Assembly: GCA_022813625.1 (NCBI GenBank)
Contig: JAKLMB010000015.1
Span: 620,001 to 684,000 of the forward strand
Direction: 5' to 3'
Origin: Aaosphaeria pasadenensis
Taxonomy: Eukaryota; Ascomycota; Dothideomycetes; Pleosporales
Length of the DNA stretch: 64,000 nt
Shown here: positions 11,127-23,361 of the stretch, piece after piece
Layout of the letters: the number at the start of each line of letters is the position of its first letter
How positions within the stretch are numbered: position 1 is the stretch's first letter
Notes under the pieces: generated by a model
What the model saw: the letters and a program-made list of their open reading frames with translations, nothing else
Told to the model about the DNA's origin: nothing
Databases searched by the model: none
Position numbers and translations under genes: made by a program

Positions 11127-11976
11127 GCACCTAGCCCCCAAAACACACATGGAACTTACACATTTGGAAATCCTATGTAAATAGAGCGTAAGGTTCGATA
11201 ACCCATTATTATTCTGTCAGAGATCTCACCCCTGATCTTCTGAATCCTTTTTTAGAAATGTAGATAGAAGCATACAAAGTTACAGACGGGGATAGACTGT
11301 ATTAGTACTTGGAGATAATAGAAATTTGCATACTCCATTGAAACTGGGCCTTTCGATGTGATCCGCGACAGTGAAGAAAATGATGTGTGTGAACATACAG
11401 GACTATACAGAAGCTTATCCTCTTCATCGCGGTGCAACATGATTTTGTGCAGAAACAGGTGCATAGCATTTTGAGAACACAAGTCTATGGATATGGCGTG
11501 GCATTTCGGGCGAGTAAAATTCTGTGAATGGTTCCATTAGTTACCAGTATGAAGAACCAATTCACACAAGGCCTTGATATAGATACTATCAGATCCACAC
11601 TTAGTTGGCAACAAATCTTACATATGCAAGACTAGCTATACTCTACCCCCGTGCGCTTCCGTCAATGCCGATTCGCCTGGTCATGATTTTTTGCGAGGCA
11701 TTCTTGCACCAGTGTGGTCCCCTTTGATCCTTTCACAGAGAACCATATCGGTTCATCATGTAGGTATTGCATTTCTTTGAGAGCAATGCAGAATTATCTT
11801 GCAAGTGTAGTGAACCGCGAATTCGTTGCATTATTTCGTCTCGGAGTGAGGAGCGCGATGACTCCCCAACTTCCAACAACCATACTGTTACAAATCGTAC
11901 ACGCCAAAGTATGATCCAAAACTCCTTGAATGTTTTCCCTAATCAATGGTATCCCCCAGCATACATCGTTCCGAGC
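11127..11976. other. Intergenic, probable cluster right border
   Basis: No gene supported. The genes change from biosynthetic to housekeeping across this gap, so I place the cluster's right border here. AT-rich 3' flank of the oxidase. Confidence 0.5.
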
Positions 11977-12261
11977 CTAAAACACACCCTTTTCCTTCAT
12001 TGTTCGCGCACTGCTCTTTTCGATAACGTATCCTGGATCAGGTTTCCTTGATGCCTTGATCTGTTCTCTTGTGAAAGATTGGCTGACTTCCTTGACGTCT
12101 ACCAATTCCTTAATTCGCATGATCTGACCGGCGACAGAGGGTGTAACAGGGTGGTATACGGTCGTCATTCGCTTTCGAAGGCCGAGTGCTTTGAGTACGC
12201 CTTGTGTTTTTGCTGGTAGGCCAATACCAGAGCGCATCAGAGTAATGCGAAAGAACGCCAT
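11977..12261 (-). CDS. MRPL33: Mitochondrial large-ribosomal-subunit protein uL30m
   Basis: 94-residue protein of the L30 family, single exon. The N-terminus AFFRITLMRSGIGLPAKTQG and the following LKALGLRKRMTTVYHPVTPS are the hallmark of uL30, matching the layout of yeast Mrpl33 (alternating strand, R-S-x-IG, then GL-KR). A short C-terminal extension (residues about 61-94) rich in Lys/Arg/Glu is seen, as in other filamentous fungi. It acts in the mitochondrial 54S subunit. Confidence 0.88.
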   Translation of the reverse strand: MAFFRITLMRSGIGLPAKTQGVLKALGLRKRMTTVYHPVTPSVAGQIMRIKELVDVKEVSQSFTREQIKASRKPDPGYVIEKSSARTMKEKGVF

Positions 12262-14130
12262 CTTACGGAAGGGTACCGTCGTTGTTGAACCGTGAAGAGG
12301 CGGATGTGAAGAGAACCTGTTCGTTCGAGAGGCCTGGAACCGACAATGGGGCTGTCCACAGGTTAGGGAATATTCGTATTAACGGCTTGGGCTAATTTTG
12401 GCGTACTATTGACGGTGTCGTGTGTGTTTGCAGCTGTCTGCAGTCTTGTTGGTGTGATCCTGTGCTCTTCTACAAAACTCTGGAGTGAGAAGCTCGAAAT
12501 CCCTTTTTGGTTTAGTGCATTTGCGGAGGTCGAGCCAACTCACGTGGACATGACTTTCACCCAAAGTACACTGATGACTACTCCGTACGATCATCAGAAA
12601 AACGGGTTTTGGATTTATCCAATACCGCAGTTACACAGTTCCTTTCTCCTGGGACGACATGCGGTGAAAGCTATCCCTCATCCCCGACCCAACGCCCAGG
12701 AAAGTGTAACAGTATCTTTCAAGATAGCTGCATGCTGCCATACGGGGGAAACGGGTTCACAGCATGTTACCGCATATCAAAGCAGTACCGAATGCATCTC
12801 AACCCCTGTATGTCTAGCTTGTTTGATGTTGATTATTGGTTTTACAGGATTTGGGATTTCGGCCCCAAATCACTCTCGTCGTTTGTTTTGTACGACGCCA
12901 CACCCAAGCGTCTAGGCAGTACAGAGGCGAGGCGACGATACTGTCTATAGATGAGCGGCACGCCCGGAACTAAGGTCCTTCTCCTGAGATTTTCATCACA
13001 TATATGGCGGCTGCGATCGATAGGTGTACATGCGGCTGTTTGCTTTGTTGTGCATGCAGTGCCCGGTTTTTTTGTTTCCCTCACTGGTCCAAATTTGCTT
13101 CCACACTCGAGCATGAAGACAAGGCAACATGTCTCATTTCTCTCGGTAGTGTCCTAATCACTTTTCCCCCAAGAATCTCAAGATGATGTTGCAACTTCCT
13201 CTGGTTTTTATAATATACAATGCCGTTATGCTCAAAGTTTCACATTCAGTTTCAGACTCCTCCACTTGACAACATGACTGATTCTTCTCTCTATGGACTA
13301 GTGATACTCTTTACTCAGAGATATCTACCGATATCTGGTACCACCGAACGATCAATTGGACCTAATGCACCTGCCACAGGCTGTCCCAAACTGCCAGATG
13401 CCTGCGCCGATCTGATCGTACATGTGTCAATCAGAAAATGGCACATCATGTTTCCCTTCTACCAGGAGTCGAAACGACACAACCTGTTTTGTTGTGTTAG
13501 AATTATTTGGGAAAATGAAATGCGATCCCCCCAGCTTTCAGTCAAGAAGTCATAAATTGGGGTTATGGCTTCCACAAATGCAAGATTCGCCCTGTCATCA
13601 TTGATCTTTGTCTCTTCTCCCTATTACCTGCTCCCTGGCTGTACGCGTTTGTCACATCTGTAGTCTATCCTCTCAATGCAGAAGATCGAGTAGAACAGCA
13701 TGTTTCCATACTTGACTATCTGCTGGGAAATTTCGACCAATGCCGAGTAACTCTGCTCCACCAGTATCATTACCAACACAAGTCGCTGGAAGTTTGGCCC
13801 ACTTATTCGGGATATTGCGTTCTACGACCACAGTTGGTTTCTCAAGACAGAGTTCAATTGACCTAGGCAAGGTACATAGGATTGCTAAATTCTCTGGAGC
13901 TGCTTGAGTACTTATCTCATCGCGGAACCTATATATGAGGTGGCTCACCAAGCGAATTTGAGATCAGAGTCGAGAATAGAGCCACGGATAGAATCATATA
14001 TTCTCGATTCTAAGTTTCGTGAACTCTGCTTCCGTACGCAACACTTCGATTCATACATCATCTTCTTCTCTCGATTTCAGTATCAACACATTGCTCAACG
14101 AGTACCGTCTTTGGCTCCAGCAATTTGAAA
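12262..14130. other. Intergenic, 1.9 kb
   Basis: Only short open frames with no domain or splice logic. The last 110 bp form a probable 5' leader of the gene at 14183; a 50-bp intron in that leader is at 14131-14180 (gtatgt...tcag). Confidence 0.45.
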
Positions 14131-14182
14131 GTATGTCAATTCTATCAACCATCAGAACCGCTCCTAACACTATCAATCAGCA

Positions 14183-14731
14183 ATGCATCCCCATCGATCC
14201 ACGTCCTACACTCCGCCATCACCCACCTCACCACCACCAACCTCCGTTCCGGACCTAGTGTTCCGGGTACATCGTCCAGGAGCCCAAACCCGTTACTCCT
14301 TCGGCACAGGCTTCCGCTCCAAGAACCAAACCACCATCTTGAATCAGCTCGCCAACCTCAACCAGTTCGCTCTCGCACACCTCCTCGGCCAGACCAACAT
14401 CTCCTCGCCACTCATCAGCGTGTACGACAACCAGGCCCACGCCGAATACATCGCGCAGCGCTACGCACAGATGTACAACGAAGAAACCTTGGTCGTGACG
14501 ATCGACACCAAATACTTTGCTCGCGGGCCTGTCTTCAGGGCTGCGGATTTGCTGGCGGGCCGAGACGAGAACTCCACGCTCTCGGAGTGGGAGGAGCTGC
14601 TTCATAGGGGCGAGTATCTGATCATGTACAAGATTCCTCCGCAGGCCGTGAGGGTAGAGGTTAAGGTCGGGGGGGTAGAGAACAGCAAGCGTGATTCCGC
14701 TGGCTCGGTCGGGGTTGTTGGTAGTCGATGA
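14183..14731 (+). CDS. Small protein with ADP-ribosyltransferase-like layout
   Basis: 182-residue protein of unknown function; a fungal family I believe is catalogued as DUF7587, from memory. The start is ATG 14183, directly after a 5'-leader intron; upstream in-frame sequence reaches a stop without an ATG. The body reads as beta-alpha segments: LVFRVHRPGAQ, then a helix ending HLLGQTN, SSPLISVYDNQAHAEYIAQ, ETLVVTIDTKYF, and a C-terminal GEYLIMYKIPPQAV. An Arg on strand 1, a serine-centred S-P-L-I-S-V strand followed by an A-rich helix, and a late Glu before a strand resemble the R-S-E plan of ADP-ribosyltransferases. That comparison is inference; the protein could equally be a structural homologue without activity. 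No signal peptide is seen. Confidence 0.65.
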   Translation: MHPHRSTSYTPPSPTSPPPTSVPDLVFRVHRPGAQTRYSFGTGFRSKNQTTILNQLANLNQFALAHLLGQTNISSPLISVYDNQAHAEYIAQRYAQMYNEETLVVTIDTKYFARGPVFRAADLLAGRDENSTLSEWEELLHRGEYLIMYKIPPQAVRVEVKVGGVENSKRDSAGSVGVVGSR

Positions 14732-15532
14732 GGTTCGTTGTAGACGGTGGTTGTATGGGATTTAGGCGGCAACCACATGTGGTGTTTTTCGGATTTGGCG
14801 TGGTCTGAACAATCCGCAACAATGTATTCATCTCAGGTGCTATCATAGCAATTGGTTCTTCCTTGGAGTATGCATATGGGTAATAAATCATGATTGGGTT
14901 AATTGTGGCGCTCTAAGTGTGAAGAACAATCGAAATTCCATGGAAGCCAAATGCCCTGAATAGATTTGAAGATGACTTCGTGCCGCTTGGCTCTTATCTA
15001 GTAAGACTTACGGTAATTAGTTCGGTCCCTGTGCTGAGATGAAATCGAGTTTTGCTGCCAGTAGAATATTGAAGCAGGATGGAGGGCGAATTGTGAGCTT
15101 TCAGAGTTGCCTTGGTCAGATTGAGTGAGCAGAGTACCGACGTGAACAGTATACTACAGCGTTCATGAACTAGACGGTCTGGCGAGTCAAGAGTAGTGTT
15201 AACTGGGATGGCAGGTCAGTCATCTCACAGCCGTTGCATACTGTTGGTCTTCGTAGGATGATCACGAAACGGGGGGAGCTGGTAGGTAGAGCAACGTAGT
15301 GATGATTGTCATAAAATGCTACGCTACGAGCACACTGGAACGGCGATTGGGACCGGCATTGAAAGTTTGATGCAATTGCTATCGAGAAACCACTGCTCTC
15401 CGAGCATTCCCTGGTATGAAGCAGCCCCTAGAAATCCGGAATGTTCCAAGTTGGAGACCCCGGCACCACCTTTTTTTTCGAGCCGGACGCCGAGTATTTA
15501 TCCAGCATAAATCATGCACTCATATCCTTCCC
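14732..15532. other. Intergenic between convergent genes
   Basis: 3' flanks of the gene ending at 14731 and of the eS6 gene. No gene or repeat recognised. Confidence 0.5.
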
Positions 15533-16484
15533 CTAATGCCTCATGGAAGAAGCCCTCCTCTTCTTGGCCTCATCGTGGGCGGCCTTAGCATCGTGGATGC
15601 GCTTCTGGAGGACCTGAGCGTACTCGTTCTATTCCATTTGTTAGTCAAAGGTTGTAAGTCAAGTCAATTCGGTATACGTACGGCAGCATCCTTGGAAGCC
15701 TCCGCGCGACGGCGCTTGAGCGCAAGGCGGTGGCGCTTGTGCTGGAGACGCTGAGGAGTAACAAGACGCTGGATCTTGGGAGCCTTGGTGTATGGCTTCT
15801 TGCCCTCGCCCTTGGGCTGGACCTCACGGCGGATGACGAACTTGCGGACCTTCTCTGGTGTTAGATAATATCCCATAATATAAAATTTATACACAGTGCA
15901 ACCCTCGAAATCGAGGGCTGACTGGCTCAACCCTTCGCGAGAAGGATTGGCGAGGAAGCTATGAGAAAACTCACATCATCCTCCTTGCTGAGGCCGAAGA
16001 AACGGCGGATCTTGGTAGCCCTCTTGGGACCGAGGCGCTTGGGGTGGACGGTATCGGTGAGACCGGGGATCTCAGCCTCTCCAGCCTTGACGATGCTGAG
16101 AGCGAGGACGGAAAGGTCGGCGGCGACGATGCAACCACGGACACTCTTGCGCTTGCGCTCACCAGTGCGGCGGGGACGGTAGCAGGAGTGGCCAGTCGCG
16201 AGGAGAAGTCGGACACGGGTTGGGTGCATGACACCCTGCTTCATCGGGAAACCCTGCTTGTCGTTTCCACCGGTGATTCTGAAGATGTATCCCTTTCAAC
16301 AAGTCAGTATACCATTGATTTATCCTCTTGTTGTGGTCGTATCCACCTTGAACTCGTCGCCGACGCTGTCTCCAGGAACCTCCTGTCCCATACGGCGGTC
16401 CATGAAGACGCGGAGCTTGCGCTCATCCTCAACCTCGATCAACTTTTGGGTGCCATTGGCAGGGTAGGAAATGTTCAGCTTCAT
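15533..16484 (-). CDS. RPS6: 40S ribosomal protein eS6
   Basis: Ribosomal protein S6 of the cytosolic small subunit, 239 residues. Four exons: 16347-16484, 15975-16292, 15849-15682 and 15533-15628; every junction keeps frame and has GT...AG ends. The start MKLNISYPANGTQK is the conserved eS6 N-terminus. The body contains GHSCYRPRRTGERKRKSVRG and RRFFGLSKEDDVRKFVIRRE. The C-terminal tail ends KKRRASSMRH, keeping the RRxSS site phosphorylated downstream of TOR in fungi. Length matches the family. Confidence 0.97.
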
Positions 16485-17261
16485 CTTGACCGGTTGTCGA
16501 GACGATAGGGTGCTGAAACGGAATTGGTTGTCGAAAAAGGTCGGCCGCTTGAAGTTGAAAATTGATGGTTCGAAAATGAGTAGCGCCTGATGTGCGAATT
16601 CCAACCGGATTAACTGTTACTCCATTTCCCGCTCGGCTGTTGGGTGTGTGTGCTAGTGCTGCGTCACGTGCAGCTCCACCAATTGGTCGAACTTTGATCT
16701 GAGCCATTTCCACATTATTACATTCTCCGTTAGCAGAGAGTAATTAATTATTTGTTACTCGATTAGGGAAGAGAACCCTTCAGCATCGACGGAGTAGTTA
16801 CATCGTTCTACCTCGTACTTTGTGCGCTCTTGATATTGTGCATACTCTGCAGTTTAGTGGCAGGAGCTGTCTATCTTATCAAGACGGGACATTGCTAACA
16901 TTGCTTCACATTCACAGACCGGAAATCTCCATTTTCTACGATTCAACAGTTCACACCTCAAGTTGGCGCTGGAAGTCTTAGATACCTTGCTCTCTATTAG
17001 ATGCGCAAGGTTAAGTTTGTTATTATTTAGGCAGCACTGCTGCACCTACGTAATTTACTGTCTCTTTGGACACGTAGAAGGATATAAAATGTATCATATT
17101 TGATTCCCAATCAAGAATCCCGCACGACATGTAAGAGGTTCGATCCAAAAGAAAACCCACCAACGCCTTCGCATGCCCATGCCCTTTGAATCCTTATGAC
17201 TTTTGTGGCAAGTAATACAAGTGCAAAGAAAAAAAAAAGAAGCTGAAATCCGCGAGGACAT
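16485..17261. other. Intergenic upstream of eS6
   Basis: Promoter of the eS6 gene and 3' flank of calcipressin. An A-rich run lies near 17229-17240. No gene seen. Confidence 0.45.
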
Positions 17262-18113
17262 TCAATGCATGAACTCAACAGGAGGTCTTGCGGTAGACAC
17301 ATTCTGACCCTGGGCTTTCTGTTGTGCAATTGGCCCTTCAACACCCTCCATGGCGTCCACAGAAGGCGATGCTGCTGCTGGGGAATCTGTCGTGTCTTCC
17401 ACAGCAATGGCGGGTAATAGAGGGCTGTCGCCATGGTCCTCTGGGTGGTACACGATCGTCGAACTACCTGTCCGCCTTCTCCGCACAGCTGGGCTCCCGT
17501 CTTCGTTTGTTGGAGAGAAATCGATTGGGTCGTGATCGGCATGCAATTTGGCCAAGGCAGCTGCCAGATCCTCAGCGTGGACTAGTGTGTTTGGTGCTTC
17601 TTCATTGCGCATTTCCCAGCCCATAGGAGGTGAGGGTGGTGGCGATATGAAAAACAGCTTATCGGATTGTGGCAGTGGCAGGTGCTGGTCCGTAGGATTG
17701 AGTGGCGTGTTGAGGCCAAAGTATACACGAATCCGGCTACCCATCAGTGTCTCTCCGTCGAGATTTTGGCGTATGCGAATCGCCGAGTCGATGTCAAAGA
17801 AAGAGGTGACGATTCGGCGGAAGGATTTGAGAGGCGCCCAAGTATGGATCGCCGCATGTTGGTTGATGATTTCGCGGATCTGGACGAGGTTCGAGGGTTC
17901 GAAGATCTCAGGTTCTTGAAGGTTCTGCAGGATGTATTAGTATAGACGAGATGAGATACCAGTGCTTTAAATACTCACGGTTATTATCAATGTGTTCGAC
18001 GGTGGTGATGGCTCCACCAGCGGGGGTAGGTCTGAGAGGTCGATTGATAGCTGTGGCGATTTGGTTCTTGAGGATGCTCGAGAGCGGGTTGGTGTTTCCA
18101 GTCCTGCAGACAT
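17262..18113 (-). CDS. Calcipressin (calcineurin regulator)
   Basis: RCAN/Rcn1-family regulator of the Ca2+/calmodulin phosphatase calcineurin, 265 residues. Exon 1 is 17980-18113 plus one base at 17979; an intron lies at 17925-17978 (gtgagt...gcag); exon 2 is 17262-17924. After a Ser/Pro-rich N-terminus comes an RRM-like domain (SFRRIVTSFFDIDSAIRIRQ ... GSRIRVYFG), then the signature KLFFISPPPSPPMGWE, matching the LFxISPPxSPP motif of calcipressins; its serines are the phosphosites that switch inhibition and stimulation. A C-terminal TGSSTIVYHPED stretch fits the second conserved block. Predicted cytosolic. Confidence 0.93.
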
Positions 18114-20404
18114 CGTGGCTAATAGAAAATGGTGATGATACCCAGAAAAGGAGTTTATCGTTGATACTTGGAAATTGTTCCGTTGTCTTGTCACTTATGC
18201 GTCGAAGAAGTGGTGGAGGACGTTGTATCTTATGTATGTGAATGTCTGGATTGGGTCGGCAAGCATCTCGGTCTCCCGCAAGCGGCGTCAACCGTCGTTG
18301 CTCCGCCCCCTCTGCCAAGCACCTCTACGCCAGTCTCCTGTTCTCCCTTCCGTAGGCACAACCTACTGGCACCTTCTGGCCATTTGAGAGCGATACTGCA
18401 CTGCCCGCTTGCAAATCTTTCATCATTCAACGAGTTTCTTCTTTGGCGGGAAGGGGCTGGGCACACACGCGGCGAGGAACTGAGATCTGTCTGAGTGCTG
18501 TCCTGACTCCTGACAATCCACAGCCCACATGAGCAGCCTCGCGGTTAGACAAGGTGTCTGTTGCCAGAGTCACAAGTGTTCTGCCCACGGCTTTCGTGCG
18601 CTCGTCTAGATGCCTGTCAACGAGGCACTCAAGACATCATGTCCTCAGCAAGGACAGGAACTGTGGTCGGATAGTGCCACTTTGGTACCTAAAGTCCCAG
18701 GTGTGTCTATCAAGCGTCCACATGATGCCAGATTCCAAACATCCCACCTACACATTTATCCAACTGGCAATTCCTTGCGGATCATTCCTCCTTTCAGATT
18801 CCATAAGTCTTCGTTCGAAAGTCGCGCTCGCCCCTCATCTGGAAAGCAGCGAATGCCTACCTAGTTGCAGACATAGCGTCTTGTGGAGGTGGATACTCAA
18901 GTCCTGTTACGATGTAGCTTACTGTATACGGACTAACAGGCCCAACTTCTCCATTGCTTGTATCTACGTGAACTGGATTTTGTTGCGCAAAGCTTACTCA
19001 CTTAATTACTCACTTGATCCTGCAACACCGAGACATATTCAAGGCTGATTTGTTCGTAATATCACCGTATCCTTCTTATTTGCAGCTTATCACGAAATTA
19101 ATACACGAGTACCGCCAGCAGGGAGAGTGGCATCAAGATGTTGCCACTCCGATATGCAAAGAAGCGAGAGGGTATCTGCCTTTGAGCCACTCATGCTGCT
19201 CTTACGTCTCAGTTTTGATTTTCCCCAAGTTTCATCACGAGGGAGAATGAGAAAGCCTTGCCTCAAAGCCATGGTTGATCAGGGAAATACCGTGTCGTGA
19301 GATCTGTAGTTGTGGTCGATGTCGTAGGTCAAGACCCGTTCTCCGCAGCTCCGCCTTCGACAATACCACCGCGGCCGCAAGTTACGCACCGGGTCGGCTA
19401 TGACAGCTCTCCGAAACCTCTCACAGAGGCGCGGCACTCTGCCACTCAGTAGCGAAGGCGCAAAAAGAAGCACGGAGACTTACGAGTGTGGGGGAGTATC
19501 ATTTGCCCGTATGTTCCATCTCGGCCGATTGCCCACCTGCTAAGCCCACTCCACGAACGCCGATGTGCCAAGTATGCAATTGATTTTGTCTATCCCTACC
19601 ATGTACTGCAGCATTCATTCTCAGGAGACTTTGGGGTGTTGATAACATTGTAAGCATGCATGCAGTTAAACAGGCCTCTCGGCGGGTCGGTTCACGAATT
19701 ACATCCAAAGCTTTGTTGTGAATTAATTCCTTCAAACACTATTCGTATGATACAATGCAGATCGTAGACTGCTTTTATAATGGTCACACACTCCTCGCGT
19801 GATCGTTTTGCATTTATGTAGCATGATTGAACATGGTCCACATTTGAGATCTCAGAAATATTACGAATGATATGTCGACAAACAAAGTTGTAGATATTTT
19901 TTTTTAAATCTGCCGAAGGAGGTACCCAGGTAGATACGTGTAGGATTTCCGCAATAGAGTAATACAAGATCACAGAAGCAACAGCGAATGTACATCTAGA
20001 AATCCACTAAGATTTACTATAGCAAATATGTAGTAATGCTTTGGTTGAACAAAATTGTGTTGAGTTAAGACTGATATTTCTTCATCTCCATTTGAATGGT
20101 CGACAACAAAGTCCTGATGCTGCTCAATCAAGAAATACGAGTAGACCACTTTTGGCCTAGTGCAAGGGGTTGTGGCGCATACAATATTGTGGCTGTTGAT
20201 CACTGCACGTGACCTTAACCTGGCGCGAGGTTGCCTCCGGCTTCATCTCAAAGAAAATCAACCTCACAACAATAAAGCGTCCGCACTGGCCACTCTCACC
20301 TTTATACGCCCTAAAGTAATCTCACCTACTTACCCGACTCTTCGTTCAACCTTACTACTGCGCAATACACATAACCACCGCCCTGAAGACAATTCAGCAG
20401 AAAG
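18114..20404. other. Intergenic, 2.3 kb
   Basis: No frame here is supported as a gene. AT-rich toward 19700-20100. It contains divergent upstream regions of calcipressin and the RPB3 gene. Confidence 0.45.
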
Positions 20405-21511
20405 ATGGATCTCTATGATGGGGAAGGCGGCGCAATAAACGTGCGCTTTCTTGAAGTACGCTGCGCTTTGTCCGCTTGTTTCGCACGCGTAGCTGACACA
20501 GCCGCAGGCTAACAGTGTACGCGCACGCTTCATCGTCCAGAACTGGAACCTCGAGACCGCGAATTCGCTGCGGCGAGTGATGCTTGCGGAGATCCCGACA
20601 ATCGCCATCGATGTCGTCGAAGTCCTCGATAACACCTCCGTACTCGCCGACGAATTCATCGTGCACCGCCTCGGACTCATACCGCTTGTCGCAAAGGGAG
20701 TGGAGGACCTGCTCTACAACAGAGATTGCGAATGTGAAGGCTACTGCGACCAATGTTCTGTAACGTTGACACTAAACGCAAAATGCACCTCGAGTGAAAT
20801 CATGCGAGTGCACGCGCGCGATCTAGTACCTTCGGCCGGAAGAATACATGAGGAGCTTGGGAATCCCGTAATCACAGATCCAGAGGGACTTGGAAGTTGC
20901 ATAGTGAAACTGCGTAAAGGCCAAGCTATTCACATGCGCTGCATCGCGAAGAAGGGTATAGCAAAGGAACATGCAAAGTGGGCACCAAGCTCCGCAATCG
21001 GGTTTGAGTATGATCCCGGAAATAAACTGCGCCATCTGGATTACTGGTACGAGGAGGATCCCAAGAAGGAGTGGTAAGTGGTCTTGTTCGGTATATTTCA
21101 GGTTTGGAGCACTGAATCTCTTTTAGGCCGATCGACGAAGAGAATCTGAATCTCGATGGTGGCCTGCCTACCGAGGACGAGCCATTCGACTACAACGCTG
21201 TTCCAACGAAGTTTTTCTTTGACGTAGAAACTGTTGGTGGCCTTGATCCCGACCAGATCGTACAGTTAGGCATTCAACATCTCCAGAAGAAACTCGCTGG
21301 TGTCATCGGCGAACTCCAAGGAGAAAGCGCAGACGGTGTGGACTTCGGCGGTGCACAGAGTCCAAATATGAATAATGGTTATGGAGGCCAGGACGCTGGC
21401 TACACAACACCCTACGGCGGCGGTCAAAACAGCGTATGGGGTAATGCTGGTCCAGGAGGAGGCACCACGCCTTACGGAGCTACACCCTACGGTGGCGGTC
21501 AACAATGGTGA
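20405..21511 (+). CDS. RPB3: RNA polymerase II subunit Rpb3
   Basis: Alpha-like subunit of RNA polymerase II that pairs with Rpb11 to start enzyme assembly. Exons 20405-20455, 20508-21073 and 21127-21511. The first is only 51 nt (MDLYDGEGGAINVRFLE). Conserved blocks: NSLRRVMLAEIPTIAIDVVE, LADEFIVHRLGLIPL and a zinc-binding loop C-x-C-x3-C-x2-C (CECEGYCDQC), followed by the dimerisation strand region (VPTKFFFDVETVGGL). The C-terminus is a filamentous-fungal Gly/Tyr/Thr-rich tail with repeats of TPYGG. Length and order match the family. Confidence 0.96.
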
Positions 21512-22349
21512 GCCATTTCGCTGGAACAGTCATAAACGACTTCAATTGGCGTGGCTTGATTCATGCGAGTCCTCGTGACTACTCCTCGACATCGCCTACT
21601 CCGAGGATTTATTTTGGATGGACCATCTGCTTAGTGGTTGGGGAGACTGGATGTATGAGTACATGCATTAGCATTATATATGGAGTTGGTCAGGGAGGCG
21701 CTGGTGCATAATTTCCCAGCGAGCTTTAATCTCAAGACTGGCAACGAAAACGCACATATTTCACCAGAGTCCAGCATGGCACCGTACGCATACGGAACCA
21801 GGAGCCTTTCACAACACCAAAATCACAGTTTAAAACAAGCGCCATAGAGGAGGAAGGTGCAGAAAAGATGACCTGGTCATTTATTCTCAAGTATCCCAAA
21901 AGAAGAAGCAACTTCGATGAGAAACTACCTAGGCAAGCAGTCAGGCAGATAACTCGCTAATTCTCTTTAAAGAATGGATTTGATTCCAAACTGAGCTCTT
22001 TTCTCTATCCATATATCGCTTTTTCTTCTTTCGTGACATTGCTATTTGTGACAAGGTATTATAGTATACATAAGGTCTTTCGGGTCGTCTGAACGTGTTG
22101 CCGCCTAGAGCAACCGAAATAAAGACATTTTTTTCCAAAACGTTTCTTCAGAGAGGGGAATATTCACACATGCTGAGAAGTGTTACGAACGCCATGCCCA
22201 ACATTATAGTGTTTCGATCGATAGTCGTACAGTGAGATGCTGAAAATGTTTAAAGATGCGAGGAGATCCAGCGCGGGGGAAGAAGGAGAGAGTGAGAGTC
22301 GTGAGCAGGCGTGTGAGGATTGTGGGGGTGGTTATGGCAGGACACCTCT
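21512..22349. other. Intergenic between RPB3 and MGE1 (convergent)
   Basis: 3' flanks of two convergent genes. No further feature recognised. Confidence 0.45.
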
Positions 22350-23096
22350 CTACGAGTTCTTGACAACGCCGACCTTGGCGGCCCTCAAGACACGTCCATT
22401 GAGCCTGAAGCCCTTCTGCTGAGTGTGGAACACGATACCGTCTTCCTTGTCGGGCTGGGGAGTCTGGAACACAGCCTCGTGGATGTTGGGGTTGAATTTC
22501 TCGCCCTCAACAGCGGGGTCGAACCTCTCTAGACCGTGCTTCTTGAGAGTGCTCATCAAAATGGTCTCGGTCAGCTTGAGACCGTCGTGGAGAGTGACGA
22601 GATCATTGTTATCCGCGACGAGCTTGTCCTTGGGAACGGTCTCAAGGGCGCGGTCAAGGTTGTCGACGGAGTCAATGAGGTCCTTTGCGAATCGCTGGAG
22701 GGCGAAGTCCTTCGCAGCCTGGATCTCGCGCTTTGTACGGTCTTGGAGGTTGCGGAACTCGGCCACTGAGCGAAGGTATTTGTCCTGAAATATGTGTCAA
22801 TACATTTGCTCGCTTTTTGAACGAATTGATAGAAATACCTTGAGGTCAATGATTTCACGGTCCTTCTTCTCGAGCTGCTCCTTCAATTGCGCATCACCAT
22901 TTGATGCCTTCTCTCCATTCTTCTTCTCGGCAGCCTCTCCTTCCTTGGGTGCGGGTGCCTCAGAATACCACCGTAGGCTTGCGGGAGCGACTCGTGCGCC
23001 ACTAAGCTGTTGTCTTATAGGTGCAAGGCTGGTCTGTGGTGATGAGATGGGGCGCGATGCTTGCCTAGCAGCACGGAAGATGGTCCTCTGAAGCAT
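22350..23096 (-). CDS. MGE1: Mitochondrial GrpE nucleotide-exchange factor
   Basis: GrpE homologue that releases ADP from matrix Hsp70 (Ssc1) during protein import and folding, 230 residues. Exon 1 is 22839-23096, the intron 22785-22838 (gtattt...tcag), exon 2 22350-22784. Residues 1-45 are a presequence rich in Arg/Ser/Ala. A long coiled coil (DAQLKEQLEKKDREIIDLK to YLRSVAEFRNLQDRTKREIQ) leads into the GrpE head; the family signature is seen as HEAVFQTPQPD and GFRLNGRVLRAAKVGVVKN at the C-terminus. Confidence 0.96.
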
Positions 23097-23361
23097 GATG
23101 AATGGTGGGGGAAGGGGAGTAAATTTGGCGTGTTGGCGATGCGATTGATAACGGTGGATAATAGCGGGTGGTGGGAGAGCTTAGAAAAAATCCGACTTGA
23201 GGCATGCGTAGAACGCACGGACCCGATTGCGGAAAGGCCTCGGAAGTCGGCTTTGGTTCCGTAGAGAGGTTTACAATATGTTAGTCACAATTTCGAGCTA
23301 ATGTATACTCTTACGTTCAATCAAGTGCTGTACATGCCAGCAAAATCATTCGAGGCTGATC

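Noticed and set aside
10152..11150. Long minus-strand frames opposite the FAD oxidase
   Set aside because: Shadow frames created by biased codon use of the real plus-strand gene.
14255..14605. Minus-strand 116-codon frame
   Set aside because: Antisense of the gene at 14183; the plus-strand protein has secondary-structure logic, this one does not.
17130..17160. gaggttcgatccaaa, a B-box-like string
   Set aside because: Stem bases on the two sides do not pair and there is no tRNA body.
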